A stretch of DNA of 64,000 nucleotides from contig NC_080050.1 of the NCBI RefSeq assembly GCF_026212465.1, positions 29,764,070-29,828,069 of the forward strand, read 5' to 3'. A program made the translations under genes and the position numbers. The stretch is from Amaranthus tricolor. Lineage: Eukaryota > Streptophyta > Magnoliopsida > Caryophyllales > Amaranthaceae. Below the pieces are notes generated by a model. The model worked only from the letters and a program-made list of their open reading frames with translations, was not told where the DNA came from and did not search any database. Below, piece after piece: positions 49,067 to 63,043 of this stretch (position 1 is its first letter; every line of letters begins with the position of its first letter).

Positions 49067-52000
49067 TAATGATATTAACCCATGAATAATGTAAAAACAA
49101 AAGTCAAACTTATATAACAAATGTAATTAGAGATGCAAATGAAGTTATTGAATAATTGTGATAGATTATAGAATGAGAGTAAATTAAAAAAAAAATAAAT
49201 AAGATTTCATTCATTTGGGGTAAAGAATTCTTCTATTCTCCCATAGAGTAAATTTATACCCCAAAGTAAGGGAACTAGTTGTTATTTTCTCCATTTTTCA
49301 TTACATTCCATTTAATTCTTTCGCCAATCTAACAATTAAATTCTTTTAATCATCTATCTAACTAATATTGTTTTTCTAATTCAACTTTTATTTACTCTTA
49401 AATATTTACACTCAATCCAAGCTACCCTTAATTTAATTTATTGGGGAGAAAATATTAATAGAAGCATTTACTTATTTATTATTTACCTATTACCTAGGGA
49501 GCAATGGCATAGGGATTTGTATGACAAAATGATCAGAAACATATGCAGATCATGAAGCAAGAAATTAGCAAATAATAAAAATAATTAGTTGTCCTTTAAA
49601 TTAAAAAAATATTTTATAAAAATCAGCAATAAAAGTAATAAGATTCTTATGCAGTTAGCACTTAGCAACAAGTTTGCAGAATTTGTACTCTACCCAATTT
49701 ATTACTGAACATTAAAAGCAGTAAAAATAAGTTCTTTTTTTTTTTTTAAATACCATATAGTGTAAATCAGTTCTTGAATCACATGATTGATAAATACATA
49801 AAAATTTTCATATGAGACACTTATAATTTGGACAAAATATAGTCCAACTCCATTAATTAAAACTTTTACTTTATTTAAATATTATTTAAATACTTTTTTC
49901 GTCAATCTCATTTAGCATCGTTTTTCATTGTGAGTTGTATCTATCATTTTGCTTCATTTCGTTTTTCGAATAATAATCCATCACTTTTTTTTAATCTTAT
50001 CCATACATTTGAGTATTCTTTCAATTTTATTTATTACAAAAATTATATCTACATTTTTCTTATAAAAAAACCTCACTTTCTCTTCGCTATACTATTCTAG
50101 AGGGACATAAGAATATTAATTAAGGAAAATTAACATTAGTAATCCAATACATTGTTGATCCACTATGAATAATTCTAGCTTTAGATTATATTTTAATAAT
50201 CTAACATTTGTCCTTATTTTGCTGACCACCATAAATAAGCTAATATTTGTCTTATTTTGCTAGCAACATATCTTATTACTATTATTAGCTATATGATATG
50301 TTGTAAACAATTATACGACAACGGTTAGACTATTAGAAAATAATTCAAATATGAAAATTTTCATAATAAATAGGTAAAAAAATTACATTACATGTTAATT
50401 TTTCTTTATTAAATGTTTTTTGTATAGACAAGTCCCACAGTAAGACAATTTTATTCAAATTTGTTTATCCTACTTATCGTATTTTTAATGCCTACTTACA
50501 TTATCTTTAATGTTTACTTACAGTATCCTTAATGTCTACTTTCAATATCTTATATGTCTACTTACATTGTTTTTAATGCCTACTTATAATATTTTAAAAA
50601 TATATAATAAGTCGATTCAATTAGAGATGATCATTAAAAAAGATGGGTGTGTATAAATAAAACCCAATTAGAAAGAAATGAGGCATCAAAAGGATTATTC
50701 ATTCATAAAAAATGATCAAAAATGGAATCAGTATATGTAAATTATATCGTTAAAATGCAGATTTTGAAGCAGACTTTCAGAATTTATGATTAAATAACAG
50801 ACGGCCCAAACTTCCAAGCTAGAAGTAAGAGTGAGAGTAGGTCGCAGCCATGAAATCAAACCGAGCAGTTTCTTCACAAAGTCAGCTCCTACTCGCTCTC
50901 TTTCTTTTTATTCTTCTCTTTTTATTCTATTTTTATTTCAAATTGGGTAATCATTACTATTTACTTCTATTTTTTTTAGTACGTAGACTAAATTCAATTA
51001 CTTACTCATTTAACATTATTTCATACATGTTTTCTTTAAAGTACATATTTTGATTTGTCTCACTAAAATTTGTATTATTTTTATTTTGAATAATGTTTTA
51101 CCAATTTTTTAATCTATTCATATAATTTTATCATCTTTAAATTTCATCCACAAATTTTTTCTCTCTTTATTTATTGTCAATTATCCACTTTTTTCATAAA
51201 AAAACAACTAATTTTTCTTTAATTCAATTAACTCAATGAAAAAAAATAGTATACAATAATTTTAACCATAAGATTAAGCTGGCAAATTCTTAACTCAAAT
51301 TGAATGTTTAAAAATTAATTGCTAGTTGTTGACTTTTTATCCATTATTATAAAAAGGAGTGCACATGGTTTAATTTGATCTGGTCTGGCACTCTAATCAA
51401 ACAAGACCGTTTAACACACTAGATCAGACTGTTCTACAATAGTCTGATCTATTCTGATCAACAATTTTTACTTTTTAAATTTTTTTCTAAGATAATATAT
51501 TTGTTTATATAATTATTTCGCATATTCAACTAAATCTACGTAAATTGTAATTACCATTTGAAATATAATATTTCATAATTACATCAAATTTAACACATAC
51601 AATGTAATTTAATCAATTGTAATGGACAAAAGTATAAATTATTACCCATTTAATTTTAACTTAAAAGCTAGGCAGTTATCTTACTAAGAAAATATTTTCT
51701 AAAACATAGTAATGTGAGAGATTACTTAAAATAGTAGTGCCAACTATCATTCTTCAAATGTATTTACACCTATTTACTTTTATTTTGTAGGTAAAAAGAA
51801 TTAATACTGAAATTAAATCGATATTAATAACAAAATGATAGAATATATATAACATAATACTACTATTAACCATCAACTCAAGCTAATAAATTATTGACAC
51901 AAAGTCTTATCTTGTGAATATATAAAAAGACTATCTCACATGAAATGAATTAATTAATTTATTTTTCTAAATAATTAATTTAAATTATAAATAATTACTT

Positions 52001-52901
52001 TACTAGATTAAATGTAAATAAATTAGTTTAATAGAGATAGCCTTACTGATGAGACTGTCTCATTAAAAAATTTATGAATAACATACAAACCAAACATATA
52101 TATATATATATATATATATAGTAATGTGAGAAATTCTCAATAACATAATAGATTATAATAAAAAGAAAATTACTAAAATAAATGTTATATAAATGGAAAA
52201 ATTTGAATTGTAACAAAGTGAATTAATAAAAAGATTGAAAACTAGTGTATAACAAGCTCATGTGACAATAACAAAAGCAGAAATGAACAAAGTACAGATT
52301 TTTACACCCCCCAATTAATCAACAAAAATAAATAAAAACAAGAGTACTCTCTAAATAGTCTCTTTATTCCATTAATTAATGTTTACCCATATACCCATTT
52401 TTTTTTTTATCCCCACAAACAATTTATCACTCTATTTTCCCTCTCCCTCTCCATTTTATTTATTTAGCAAAACAATAAATAAGTTATCAAAATTTAAACA
52501 AATAACAAAAAAAAAAAAAAAAAAATTACTGTCCTCCAAAAATAATAGCTTACACTTTTTTTCCCAATTCTTGTCCTCTTTGACAAATTGCTGAAACCCG
52601 ACCCCTTTAGATCTGGCCCGACTTGACCCGCATTTTTTCTTCTCTTCTCTTCTTTTTTTCATCATCTCTGACCCACTTTGGATATCAAGTGTCACTAACA
52701 CCCATAAACATATAAGTATATTTTTTTTCTTTCTCTCATTTTAGATCCAAATCCCAACCCAGAAAAAGAAATTTTCAAAAATTAAAATAAAAATTTATCC
52801 CCATTTTTTCATGCTTCCCAACAACCAATCCATTTTTTTTAAAAAGAAAAAATTTAAATTATTTTTTCTTTTGGTATCACAATTCTGTTGTGATTTGTGT
52901 C

Positions 52902-54750
52902 TCACTCAGCAGTTGCAGTTCTTGAGGCGGTAGTTGGGGTGTTCATTGAACCTGCATTAACAATGTTATTAGCCACAATTTCATACCCATTTCCTTGATC
53001 ATCATCTTCTTCATCATCACCATCATCTTCTGTATCACTTCCTGGTTCCTCCATTGTTTGATCTCCATGATGGATTGGCGGCCATTGTTGTTCAGGTTCC
53101 GCCATTATTGGAGCTTCATTATTCTTCATTTGTTGTTGCCCATAACTTATTGCCATTGGAACTGCTGGGTTCGGTGAATTCATTTCCATCTTGTTTCTCT
53201 CCCTGTAAAGTGCATCTAATTGATGGAAATACGGGCAAGTTTTGGAATCTTCTGGACGTTTCTTGTTGCTTTCCTTAACTTTCTTGAAATATTTGTTAAT
53301 GTTCTCCCATTTTTCTTTGCATCTCTTCGCATTCCGATTGTAACCCAGTTTTTTCATGGAAGATGAGATCTCTTCCCACAACGGGCCTTTCGGCCCGTTT
53401 TCTTGATACTTTTGATCTAGACTTGTTCTCAGATTTATCAGTGCTTGTACCTCTGCTTTTGGCCATCTTGATGAACTTGCTTGAAGATTATCTTTATCTC
53501 CATTGTTCCCCTTTTGAAGCTCTACATTGTCCCCATTATTATTCATCTTCTCCACCACCACTATAGCTTGCTGCTGTAACTGATTCATTGATTGTGGCTG
53601 TGTTGGTGATGGTAATGTCACCGGAATTTCTTGCGCCTGAATTTTATGCTGCGGTTGCGGTTGCGGTCGTGGCGGCGGCGGCTGAGGCATTAACTGTTGC
53701 AATGGTTGCGGTGATATCGATACTGATTGTGGTTGAGTCGTGGTGATTGGCGGCGCTACTGCCGGCACCGCCAATCGAATCTGGGCTTGTGATTGTGCTT
53801 GTGATTCGGGTTGGGTATGGGTTTGAGTTTGGGTATGGGTTTGGGCTTGGATCGGAACAGGAAGAGGAATCTGTTGTTGATCGGAAAGTTTTTGAAGAAA
53901 AGCAATAAGAGCAGCATCTTTAGCAGCAGCCATGGAACGTTCTTGAACAAGAATATCATGTTCACGATTCAATCTAGCCATTTCTTGCATTTTCCAACCT
54001 TCTTCTCTAGCAGCTCTATCATGTTCTCTTTTCTCAACAGCTTCTAGAAACTTCTTCTGTAATTCCTCTTGTTTATCAATCACTTCCTTCATCAACCTCT
54101 CAAAAAAATCCTTCCATTTCCTCTTCCTTTTCCTCCTCCCCAACAATTCCTCATCCGACGATGTCGACGACGACGACGACTGCGTTGCCGACGGAGACGA
54201 CGCGTTCTCCATCTGAATCGAACTATGCGTCGGAATCGCCATTGCCGGATTATGCTGCTGTTGTACCAAATTCATCTGTTGTTGTGATGGGTTTATAGAA
54301 CTAACACTTATAGGAATATTATGATGTGGGCTTGATGGAACAGTAACAGTAATATTAGCTGGATTCGTTCCAGCTGGTATTACCATTGTTACAGGCACCG
54401 CAGCTTGTGGTGGTGCCTGCGACATCTGCGCCGCCGCTCGTGGTGTCACGTGCGGCCCAGATTGTTGGGGTAAAGGTGTTGGTAAAGATAAATGGTGTTG
54501 TTCAAGTGCTTCTAATTGATCAAAAAATCGATACGTCTTACCATCAGATTTCCCAACTCTTCCATCTTTAGTTCTTTTGTGGTATTTATACACATTTTCA
54601 AATTTTTCCTTGCATTTTTTTGCACTTCGATGATATCCAAGCTCCCCCATTTTTCTGTATAAATTGCACCAAAATTAAATTATATTATTAATTTGAAAAT
54701 TAAAATTAAATACGATCCTATAAGATTTTAGTTGAGTGATTTATTTACGG

Positions 54751-54797
<47 letters not shown>

Positions 54798-55069
54798 GTA
54801 ATTAATTGAAGTGGTACATTATAAAATAGTAGAGTACATAAAATTAGGACTTGATTGAGTGATCTAAATTTCAGTGAAGTATAGATTTGCATAAAGTTCA
54901 AAAAATGAAAGAATCCCAAAACATATTCCATTATTCAGTACAAGTTTGTACTTATGAAGCTATTCTAGAAATATGAAACAATTAATTAAATTCTCAAGAA
55001 AAACAATTAATCCCAAATTCTAATCTAATTATTATTAATCCAACTGTTGAGTAACGAGTAATTTTTCCG

Positions 55070-55100
<31 letters not shown>

Positions 55101-55399
55101 TCGAACCTGGAAACTTCTTCCCACAAAGGACCTTTAAGAGAAGAATCACGGAAAACACCATCCATATCAGACCTTATCTTAAGCAAAGCAAGAGTTTCTT
55201 GTCTAGGCCACCGGTTACCGCCTGTACTTCGGTCACCTTCAAATAAATCAGCTCCACTTATTCCTTTATCTTCATCTCCCATGGCAGTCATAATTGTAGG
55301 ACCCACACCAGAAACTTCACCTTTACCACCACCACCACCGCTACCACCACCGCTGTCGTCTCCGGAACTTCCTAATAAAGTATTAGAAGTACCCAGCAT
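52902..55399 (-). CDS. DF1: Trihelix transcription factor, GT-2 clade, DF1-like, 2 exons
   Basis: A nuclear factor with two trihelix DNA-binding domains that bind GT elements. Exons on the minus strand are 55399-55107 and 54654-52902; the join (AG|A, arginine 98) lies within the first trihelix. 681 aa. In order: a glycine-rich N-terminus, trihelix 1 (about 62-150: GNRWPRQETLALLKIRSDMD ... GPLWEEVS ... KCKEKFENVYKYHKRTK), a basic nuclear signal GRRKRKRKWK (270-279), a central coiled coil (about 280-355), a Gln/Pro-rich linker, trihelix 2 (about 493-585: SSRWPKAEVQALINLRTSLD ... KRCKEKWENINKYFKKVK), EQQWPP and an acidic tail (SDTEDDGDDEEDD). The central-helix and acidic-tail features match DF1 better than GTL1. 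In Arabidopsis DF1 and GTL1 restrain root-hair growth. The (CAA/CAG) repeat content makes length variation likely. Confidence 0.94.
54655..55106 (-). other. DF1 intron
   Basis: A 452-base intron containing an ATT microsatellite (54752-54797). On the minus strand the donor is CCAG|GTTCGA, followed at once by a T-run of about 27 bases (55074-55100). The acceptor is TATACAG|AAAAAT. Confidence 0.85.
54752..54797. repeat. (ATT)n microsatellite
   Basis: ATT repeats with one interruption, inside the DF1 intron. Confidence 0.9.
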
Positions 55400-55790
55400 G
55401 TATAAATTAATTTTTTTTTTCTTTTTAATTTTATGTGTATAATTAAGATGAGATGAGATGAAAAAAATGGTATATATTATGAGATGAAAGATGAAAAGAG
55501 GTGGTGGGGAGAAGAGAGAGAAAGGAAGTAGAGAGAGAAAGGAAGAAATGAGTTATTATTTTTATTTTTTAATTTTTGGTTTGGGGTAGAGAATGGAGGG
55601 CAAGTGCTAGGTATAGTTTGTTGCTTATGTTAAGCTGAATTACAGCTTGCTGCCTCTCCCCACCAAAATAAAAATAAATAGAATTATTATAAGATTAAAA
55701 CTAGATAGGTAGATAGAGAGAGAAATGTATTAGAAATGGAGAGAGAAAGAGGAGAAGCTAGGGTGATGGTGAATTTGAGGGTTTTATAAA
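55400..55790 (-). promoter_or_regulatory. DF1 5' leader and upstream GA-rich region
   Basis: On the plus strand it is rich in GAGA and GAGAAAG runs (55495-55550, 55715-55765), so CT-rich in the direction of the gene. Long CT-rich leaders are common in plant transcription-factor genes. I cannot place the transcription start. Confidence 0.4.
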
Positions 55791-57788
55791 CTTTCTCTTC
55801 TTTAATTATTTTTCTTTTTCTTAGTTTGTGGGGATCTTGCTGTCTTTTTTTTTTTAAATTTTTTTTATTTTACTTTTTTTGTCAATTAGATTTTACTTCA
55901 CCGTATATTAAAGTTAATCTATAAAATAAATGAGGGTGTAAAAATATATGGATGAGATAAAGAGTAGATGATATTAAACGAGAAAATATATAACCGTAGT
56001 CAGAATCACAAAACATATCAAAATCAAAGTCACGTTTTAAGATAAATAAGATTTTAAAATTAAATACACAGTTGTATTTTAAAGCTATACATTTTTTAAT
56101 TAATTTTTAAAGTATATACTATTTTTATTTATAAGAAAATCTTCAAAATTTTGGAGATCTGCTTTCTTTTGTTTTATTATTTTCAGTTTTATATCATTAG
56201 CGAATTGAATGTCTCACTGATCGTCATTTTTTTACATACACTTAATTTGATAAGCATGTTGTCAATATAATAATTTATTCAAGTACTTTTGTGGGAGACC
56301 GTTTCTTAAATAGAAGACCTTAAAACCAAAAATCAACAATCTTATTTTTTCTTTAATTTTTATTGATTGAGCTATTTAGCCCATACAATTTGTATAATTT
56401 ATTTATGACCATGATATGCTGAATATGATAATGATTTATAATTTTAGATACCAATGATATATAAAAAATTAATTATGTTTTTTCCGGAAGTAATGTTCTT
56501 GACATTTGATAAACTTTACTTTAACTAAATATTTATTTGAAACTTTAAAATATAATTAATAATATTCAAATAATAAAATGTAAGATATGTATTTCTTACT
56601 TTGTTTGGAATCTTTTTTCTCCCTCTCTTTCTAACTTTCTCTCTCATGTCACATTTTCTCTCTCCTATTCTCTCCACTCTTTTCTGCACTTAAATTATTC
56701 ACCTCGCAATACAGTCTACTTTTGAGATGTGAATGAAAAAATGCGGCTTTATTATATTATTAATTGATTTGCTTTCTTTTTCTTTGAGATAAAAGATTTT
56801 TTCAATAATAAGGCTTAAAGCATCAGTAATTGTCTTTTTATTTTTTATAAACAAAAATTTACCTTAATATTTTACTAATTATATTTAATTTTAAGTTTCA
56901 TATTATTCCGTCAATTTAAATTAACAACCTTTTAATAAATAAGGTATTTTTAAGTTAAAAAATGCATATTTGATGATAAATAAAAAAAAATAACATTATA
57001 TTTATGGAATTAAAAGAGAAATATAACAGGTGAATAAAATTAAAAGAAAGTAGTGAGTCAATTTTTAAATAAGAAAATGATGCATAATAAGTTAAGCAAT
57101 TCAAAATAAAAAATAATACAAATTTTGAGACAGAAAAAATATTGTTTTTCTATTTTTGAGAGTTAGCAGACTGTAAAATAGTTAAATACTCTGTCGTAAA
57201 TTTTATATATATGCAGTAAAAATTCTAATTGCCGATCAATAGACTAATGGAAAAAGAGGACCATGTTTGATATAATTTTGTAAAATTCTATTTTTATTTT
57301 ACAAGCCTTGTGATGATTTAACACCCAAAATGGTATTTTATTTATATTTAAAAAATTAATTTTATTTTAGCCAACAGTTAAATTTTGTATTTAATTTAAT
57401 TTAATCTAATTTGTTGATAAGTACAAATTACTATTACCAATAAAGTTGTTTAATCATCATGAAGCTTGAAGACAATAATTGTCAAACACAAACTAAGAGT
57501 CATAAGTCTACTACTCATCAACTAGTTAAGTCGAGACTTTTTGACTAAACTTTTTACAAATTTATATATGAAATTGGCATTCATTTTACATTACTTTTAC
57601 AAATCAGCAAATTATAAGTATCATCTTATTTTTATTATCTATATATTTTGAAAAGATTATACAACTAAAATCATTTAGTAATTATAATTAGAAAAGAATT
57701 TAATTCACTTTTAAAATTATCATATATAAAAGACCATCTGATCAGTTGAAAATTTACTATATGTTGATTATATATTGATAAATATTTT

Positions 57789-57793
<5 letters not shown>

Positions 57794-57881
<88 letters not shown>
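57794..57881. repeat. (AT)n microsatellite
   Basis: About 88 bases of AT dinucleotides. Confidence 0.95.
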
Positions 57882-57883
<2 letters not shown>

Positions 57884-58869
57884 CTTGAGAATTTTTAAGA
57901 TTTACTATTTTACTAAATTAAATTGAGTATTTCACTCGACTAATTTATAATATCAATTTGACTTCATCTTAAACATTTTTAATATTTTTACTGATTTTAT
58001 AATAGATACGTACATATATATTTTTTAAATTTAACACGTTTTGATGTGACCTAGATAGCGTGAATAAATATGAAACTAATCTTTAAGTGGCTAAGATATT
58101 TTTGTTGAGATTGATCTTGAACACATTTTAGGCCTTATTTAGTCATTTAATTTTTAATAATTCGACTGATTTTAACTGGCTAAAATTAATTTTATTTTAC
58201 TGATTATAACTGATTAATTTGATTTTTACAAAATATAATTGATTTTTACTGATTATAACCATTTTTTAGTTATAAACTGTAACTGAATTTTATTGATTAA
58301 AACTAAGTTTTACATATTGTAATTAATTTTTACCGATTAAAATTTATTTTACAAATTAATATTTATTTTTACTAATTAGTTTTTTTAAGGTGAACTAAAG
58401 AAAATGTTAGTTAAAAAAAAAAAAAAAAAAAAAGGGGGAAATGATAAGGTTTGAAAATGGGAAAAATAATAATGAAAAAAGAGAAGCAACAGCTGCAGAT
58501 AGCGACGATGGGGATAATAAGTTGGTTTTTGTCTGTCCAGCTAAATATAGTTATAAGCCTGGGCCATGTAGGTCATCTTTGCTTTTGAGGTATTTTTGGA
58601 TTTCAGTGAAATTTCTCTAATTAACTTTCTAATTATTTGTTTTATTTTAATTTACAATTTAACCCCTAACATGAGACTCATTCACCTTAATCATTGATCC
58701 CTATAATATTTATACACCTAAATAAGAGATCAGATCAACACTTAATTATAATTTTAATTAATACGATCAGGTGAAGTTGATCAGTGAACAGGTGTTTTCT
58801 TATTCTTATAAATACCAACTTTCTTTTATTTTTTATTTTTACTCATTTTGTCCCTTCACCAAATTTATC

Positions 58870-59118
58870 CTCCCTCCAATTCTTTTAAGTTGTCCCATTT
58901 AATTTTTAATACTATTTATCAATTACTTTTAATTTGTATTTTATTCTTAATTTAGACGTTAAAATATAGTTAAGTAGGATCTTATTTGATTCGTCTCAAA
59001 ATTAATATCAAATTTTTATAATTTTTAATTATGCACAATTAGATATATTTAGAATTAAACTAGTGTATTAAATAATGTGCCAAAACTAACTAGGACAACT
59101 TAAAAGAATTGAAGGGAG
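58870..59118. mobile_element. Stowaway-like MITE
   Basis: The left end is CTCCCTCCAATTCTTTTAAG then TTGTCC. The right end is GGACAACTTAAAAGAATTGA then AGGGAG, with TA following. The 30-base inverted repeat is nearly perfect. The left TA target appears mutated. Confidence 0.78.
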
Positions 59119-59277
59119 TATCATTTTCGTTTTAATTTCTCTCATTAAATTTAACATATTTCTTTTTTAGGAATGGCACACTCTTTTTCTTTAATATTCA
59201 CCAACCCACATTTTTCGCATTTCTCAATATTATGGTAGTAATTTATCTATTTATCTTGATTTCTCGGTTAAATTTCT

Positions 59278-59522
59278 CATTACAACATAATATACTTTTA
59301 GTAAAATATAATTAATGGCATTTAATTTATATGTCACTACTTTATAATTCTAATGGTATATAAAGTGGTTTTAGTGACATTTATTAATTCAACTCTTTGG
59401 CAGCATAAAAAAAATCATACTAAAGTTTTTAAACGACATAGGATTTAGTGATATTTCTCATAAATGTCATTATAGATATTAGTAACAATTACATATGTCA
59501 CTAAAAGCTAAATAAAATATCA
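59278..59522. repeat. Degenerate CACTA-like subterminal segment
   Basis: It starts CATTACAACATAA, close to the CACTACAACAAAA terminus of many plant CACTA elements. It then repeats TTAGTGACATTT and ATGTCACTA in both orientations (for example near 59370, 59448, 59498). No transposase is seen. Confidence 0.4.
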
Positions 59523-62500
59523 CTAGATCACTTTATAGTAGAATTTAAAATAAAAACGAATAATTATTACACTAAATAAGTTATATTTTTGAATGTTGGT
59601 AAATTTTATATACAAAAAGTTAATTTTATAATAATTATTACATCGAGAATCTTTTGGCTGTAATGGCCTTGGTGAATACTAGATAATTTTCCAGCCATGT
59701 TGGGTAAACACTATGGCGCTCGTGCATCCACGCAGACTCTTCTTGGGGCCTGCTCTATAATTTTACATTACTTGTCACATGTAAAGTATCCACTTGTGTG
59801 GTATTTTGTCCGGTTAAATTAGAATTAAAGAGAAATAAGGTATATTTAAGAAAAAAGTGTTATAGCAATAAATAAATACATATTATAGAAAAAGTAAATT
59901 GTATCTATCAGATTAAAAGTAAGCGTAAAGTTATTATAAAAATAAATAAAATAATAAAATGGATTAAAATTATTAACAAATAATACTAAATGAGTTAAAC
60001 AGAGGAGTAAGTAGGAGTGGAGTTGAAAAAAAATTAAAAGAGTCAAAAACATAAATATAAATATGATAATACTGTGTATTTTCACCAACTTTTTGGATAA
60101 TTTTCTTTCTCCTAATAGAAATTTAATATCTAGATTGACTCGAGGGAGTTGCACTTCATCCTGACTAAAGATTTTTTGAGTATATGTATTTCTCTTTGTC
60201 CTTTTTTCTTGAGGGGTATAGTATATATCAATATATGGTATGTCCGTTACCTTTTTCCTCCAAATTCCGACCTGTACGGGATAATAGATTGATGACTATG
60301 AATATGACTCATATTTTTTATATCTCTTTTCGATAGCAATATTAATTAAATATTTACGATTGTATAGCTGATTTTGTTACAATTTTATTATAAAAGTGGA
60401 TTGTATTATATTTTCTAATCTTATTCACAAATAAAACAATTTAATTTCATTCATCGTCTTTAATTATTTTTTTCTTAATAATTTACTAGCTACCAACTAA
60501 GTTTCCTCGTTATGGATCTATAATAATGGGAGTAAATTATTTACACATAATTATATCATAATCGTAAAAATAAATATTTACAATTTATGTTTCCTATTAC
60601 ACCCTGTAGTTGAAAGGGAAGTTAGCCGAATGTTATGACTTGGCAGGAAGGCTGTAAATAATGGAATAGACAAATCCGTCGTGAAGATGTTGGCAATACA
60701 GGATAATGAACATGGAACATGAAAAAAATATAGAGTTACTTTTGTAAGAGACCGGGTCGTTTTCAATAAACTTTTAGTTTTAGGTGAAATTAAAAAAGAT
60801 TCTTAAGTAAAGTTTTAGGTTTTTTTTTTCAACTGACAACTATATATCATATAATTCTCTTTTTTCCATCACATTAATGTCAAATAAATATACGAATTTA
60901 AGATCATATAATGATAAGGTATAAAAATATAATTGAAGAACTGATTTTTAATAATAAGGATTAACTCAATATGACCCCTTCATGAGGTGGATCCTAGGCG
61001 ATTGCGCCTCAAAACTACCATATGAACAGCCCTGGTGAGAGACTATCTTTAAAAGTGACGGATTCAAAATAAAAAAACTCATACTTAATAATGTATATTA
61101 ACTAAGCTATTCTTTAAGAAATGTATCTTACGATTAAACTGTCTCATATAAGAATTTGTAAAACTCATATATGATCAAAGGGTCCCGTTTTTGGAACAAA
61201 GAGATTATCCACCTCAACATATACATTTAATGCGTTAATGATAAACCGAAGAACCCATCGGTATATGCAACCAATACAAAGGTTGGAGAAGAAGAAAAAT
61301 GAAGGCCACAATGCAGAATAACTTTAACATACTGAATTATCCGCTTTGGAGCATAGAAGTGTTGTTCTCGAGGGTCATGTATAAACAAACAAATTTGATG
61401 AACAACATAACAGATGTGTGGACTACTAATTGTGAGTTACTATAGAGCACATGCGAGCTTTTAGTGCATAAGGATGGTCATGGGCAAGGTTTGGGTCTTG
61501 TCCAAATAGACCGGACTCAAACCCATTGAATCATAGGGTTAAAATTTTTAAAACTCGAATTTAGACACATCAAATTTGATGAATTTTAGGTCTTAATAAA
61601 AGTCAAAATTGATTCCAAATAATGAAAAAACAGGATCAGAATAAATTGAAATTGATTTTGGGTTATGTACTTAGATTAGATTTGGTGGGTTTAGATCTTA
61701 AATAAGTCTAAAGAGAAAGTTTGGGTCGAGTCTAATTAAATATATTTAGTTCTTAAATTTTACTAATTAAACTCATTTTAATAATTTTGAAATATACTAA
61801 ATAGGAGTATAAAATAAATTTTACTAAATAAGATTTACTCTTTCACGCAACAACGTCAACAACAACAATAATAATAACAATAATATTAATAACAACAACA
61901 ATAAGGATAACAACATCAAGCTAGAGCAACAACAAGAATATAAATAGTACTAGTAATATTATCAAAAATAATTTTAATAGTATTATTACAAAAAAATAAC
62001 AATAATTATAGTGTAATAAATTATATAATATTTAAATAAAAATAATATTATCAATTTTATTATTTTTATATTTTTATCTGACATTACATTAACTCGTCTG
62101 TAATTTCATCCACTAATACAATGCAATCCATCACTTATACTTTTTTTCCTCTTTCTCAAAAAGTATATTTAAATGTTAATAAATCCTAATTTGATTCGTT
62201 CCTTGTAGCGTAATGCATATAATTAAGTTTTCATGTGCAACTTAAATGTCACAATTAGTGACTTTTGAATCACAACCATCACTATTAATCCTTTACAACC
62301 ACTTTAGCTAATAAATTCAACTTAAAACCTGCAATGTTCACAGGTCAATACACTAATTACGTGCAGTAAGAAATAAAGTTACCTCCATGACCAATTTTTC
62401 ATTTTAAGTATAAACTCCTCTTAATTTTTGAGCTAATAGGCAGTTTATCATCGTTTTTAAAAAAATTTTCTAAAATTAAAAATAAAAAATAGAAAACATG

Positions 62501-62708
62501 AAAAACAATAGGAAATTCTACTTGGTAACTCTGAACTTTCAGTTTTTTCACGTGGTGGACATGCCTTTTTTTAATACACATGGTGATCATGACCTTCCAA
62601 CTTTACGCTATTTTTACTCAACGTAATGACATTTTTTCAAAAACCAAATGTCGTGATCACTCTAATCGACCACACACTATCTGAAAAAAACGTATTTACT
62701 GCGTATCA

Positions 62709-63043
62709 TTTGCTGCGGTTTTTCTATATACGCAGCAATAATTAGGAAAAAGAATTAGAAAAAAAAAGTCTACAAATGCTGCGGTTTCCCTGATGCCCGC
62801 AGCAAATAATGCTTATTTGCTGCGGTTTTGATATGCCCGCAGTAAATAAGTGCATATTAAACTAAAAAAAAAATAAATAAAATATAAGCATTATTTGCTG
62901 CGGTTATTGAATGACCGCAGCAAATAAGTATTAAAAAAAATTATTTATTTTTCGTTTGATAAGCAGTTATTTGCTGCGGGCTTCTTAAACCTGCAGCAAA
63001 TAATGCTTATTTGCTGCGGTTTATGAAGAAGCCCGCAGCAAAT
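62709..63043. repeat. CACTA subterminal inverted-pair array
   Basis: Arm positions: 62709-62718/62731-62737, 62774-62784/62797-62807, 62815-62825/62836-62847, 62892-62903/62915-62926, 62969-62980/62990-63001 and 63009-63019/63032-63043. Each pair is separated by about 10 to 13 bases and could form a short hairpin. Confidence 0.85.

Larger units (their letters stand above)
40310..52901. other. 12.6-kb gene desert
   Basis: Very AT-rich, with no ORF above about 80 codons that I can recognise. It contains a GC-richer unclassified patch (about 41170-41780), a possible hAT-type repeat (42135-42388), an (ATT)n tract (43274-43324), an A-run (43911-43932), a Stowaway MITE (46711-47009), an (AT)n tract (47369-47452), a SINE/RTE-like tail (48950-49066), a TA tract (52096-52120), a palindromic repeat around 51905-52075, and an A-run (52507-52525). 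The last 300 bases would include the DF1 3' UTR. Confidence 0.7.
55791..62674. other. AT-rich spacer upstream of DF1
   Basis: No gene is supported. Contents: (AT)n (57794-57881), A-run (58413-58433), a Stowaway-like MITE (58870-59118), a degenerate CACTA-like segment (59278-59522), an unclassified GC-richer patch (59640-59760), scattered GAGACCG/GTCTCAT motifs (56290, 60745, 61115), and AAC/AAT simple repeats (61845-61950). Open stretches of 60-100 codons here are low-complexity. Confidence 0.65.
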
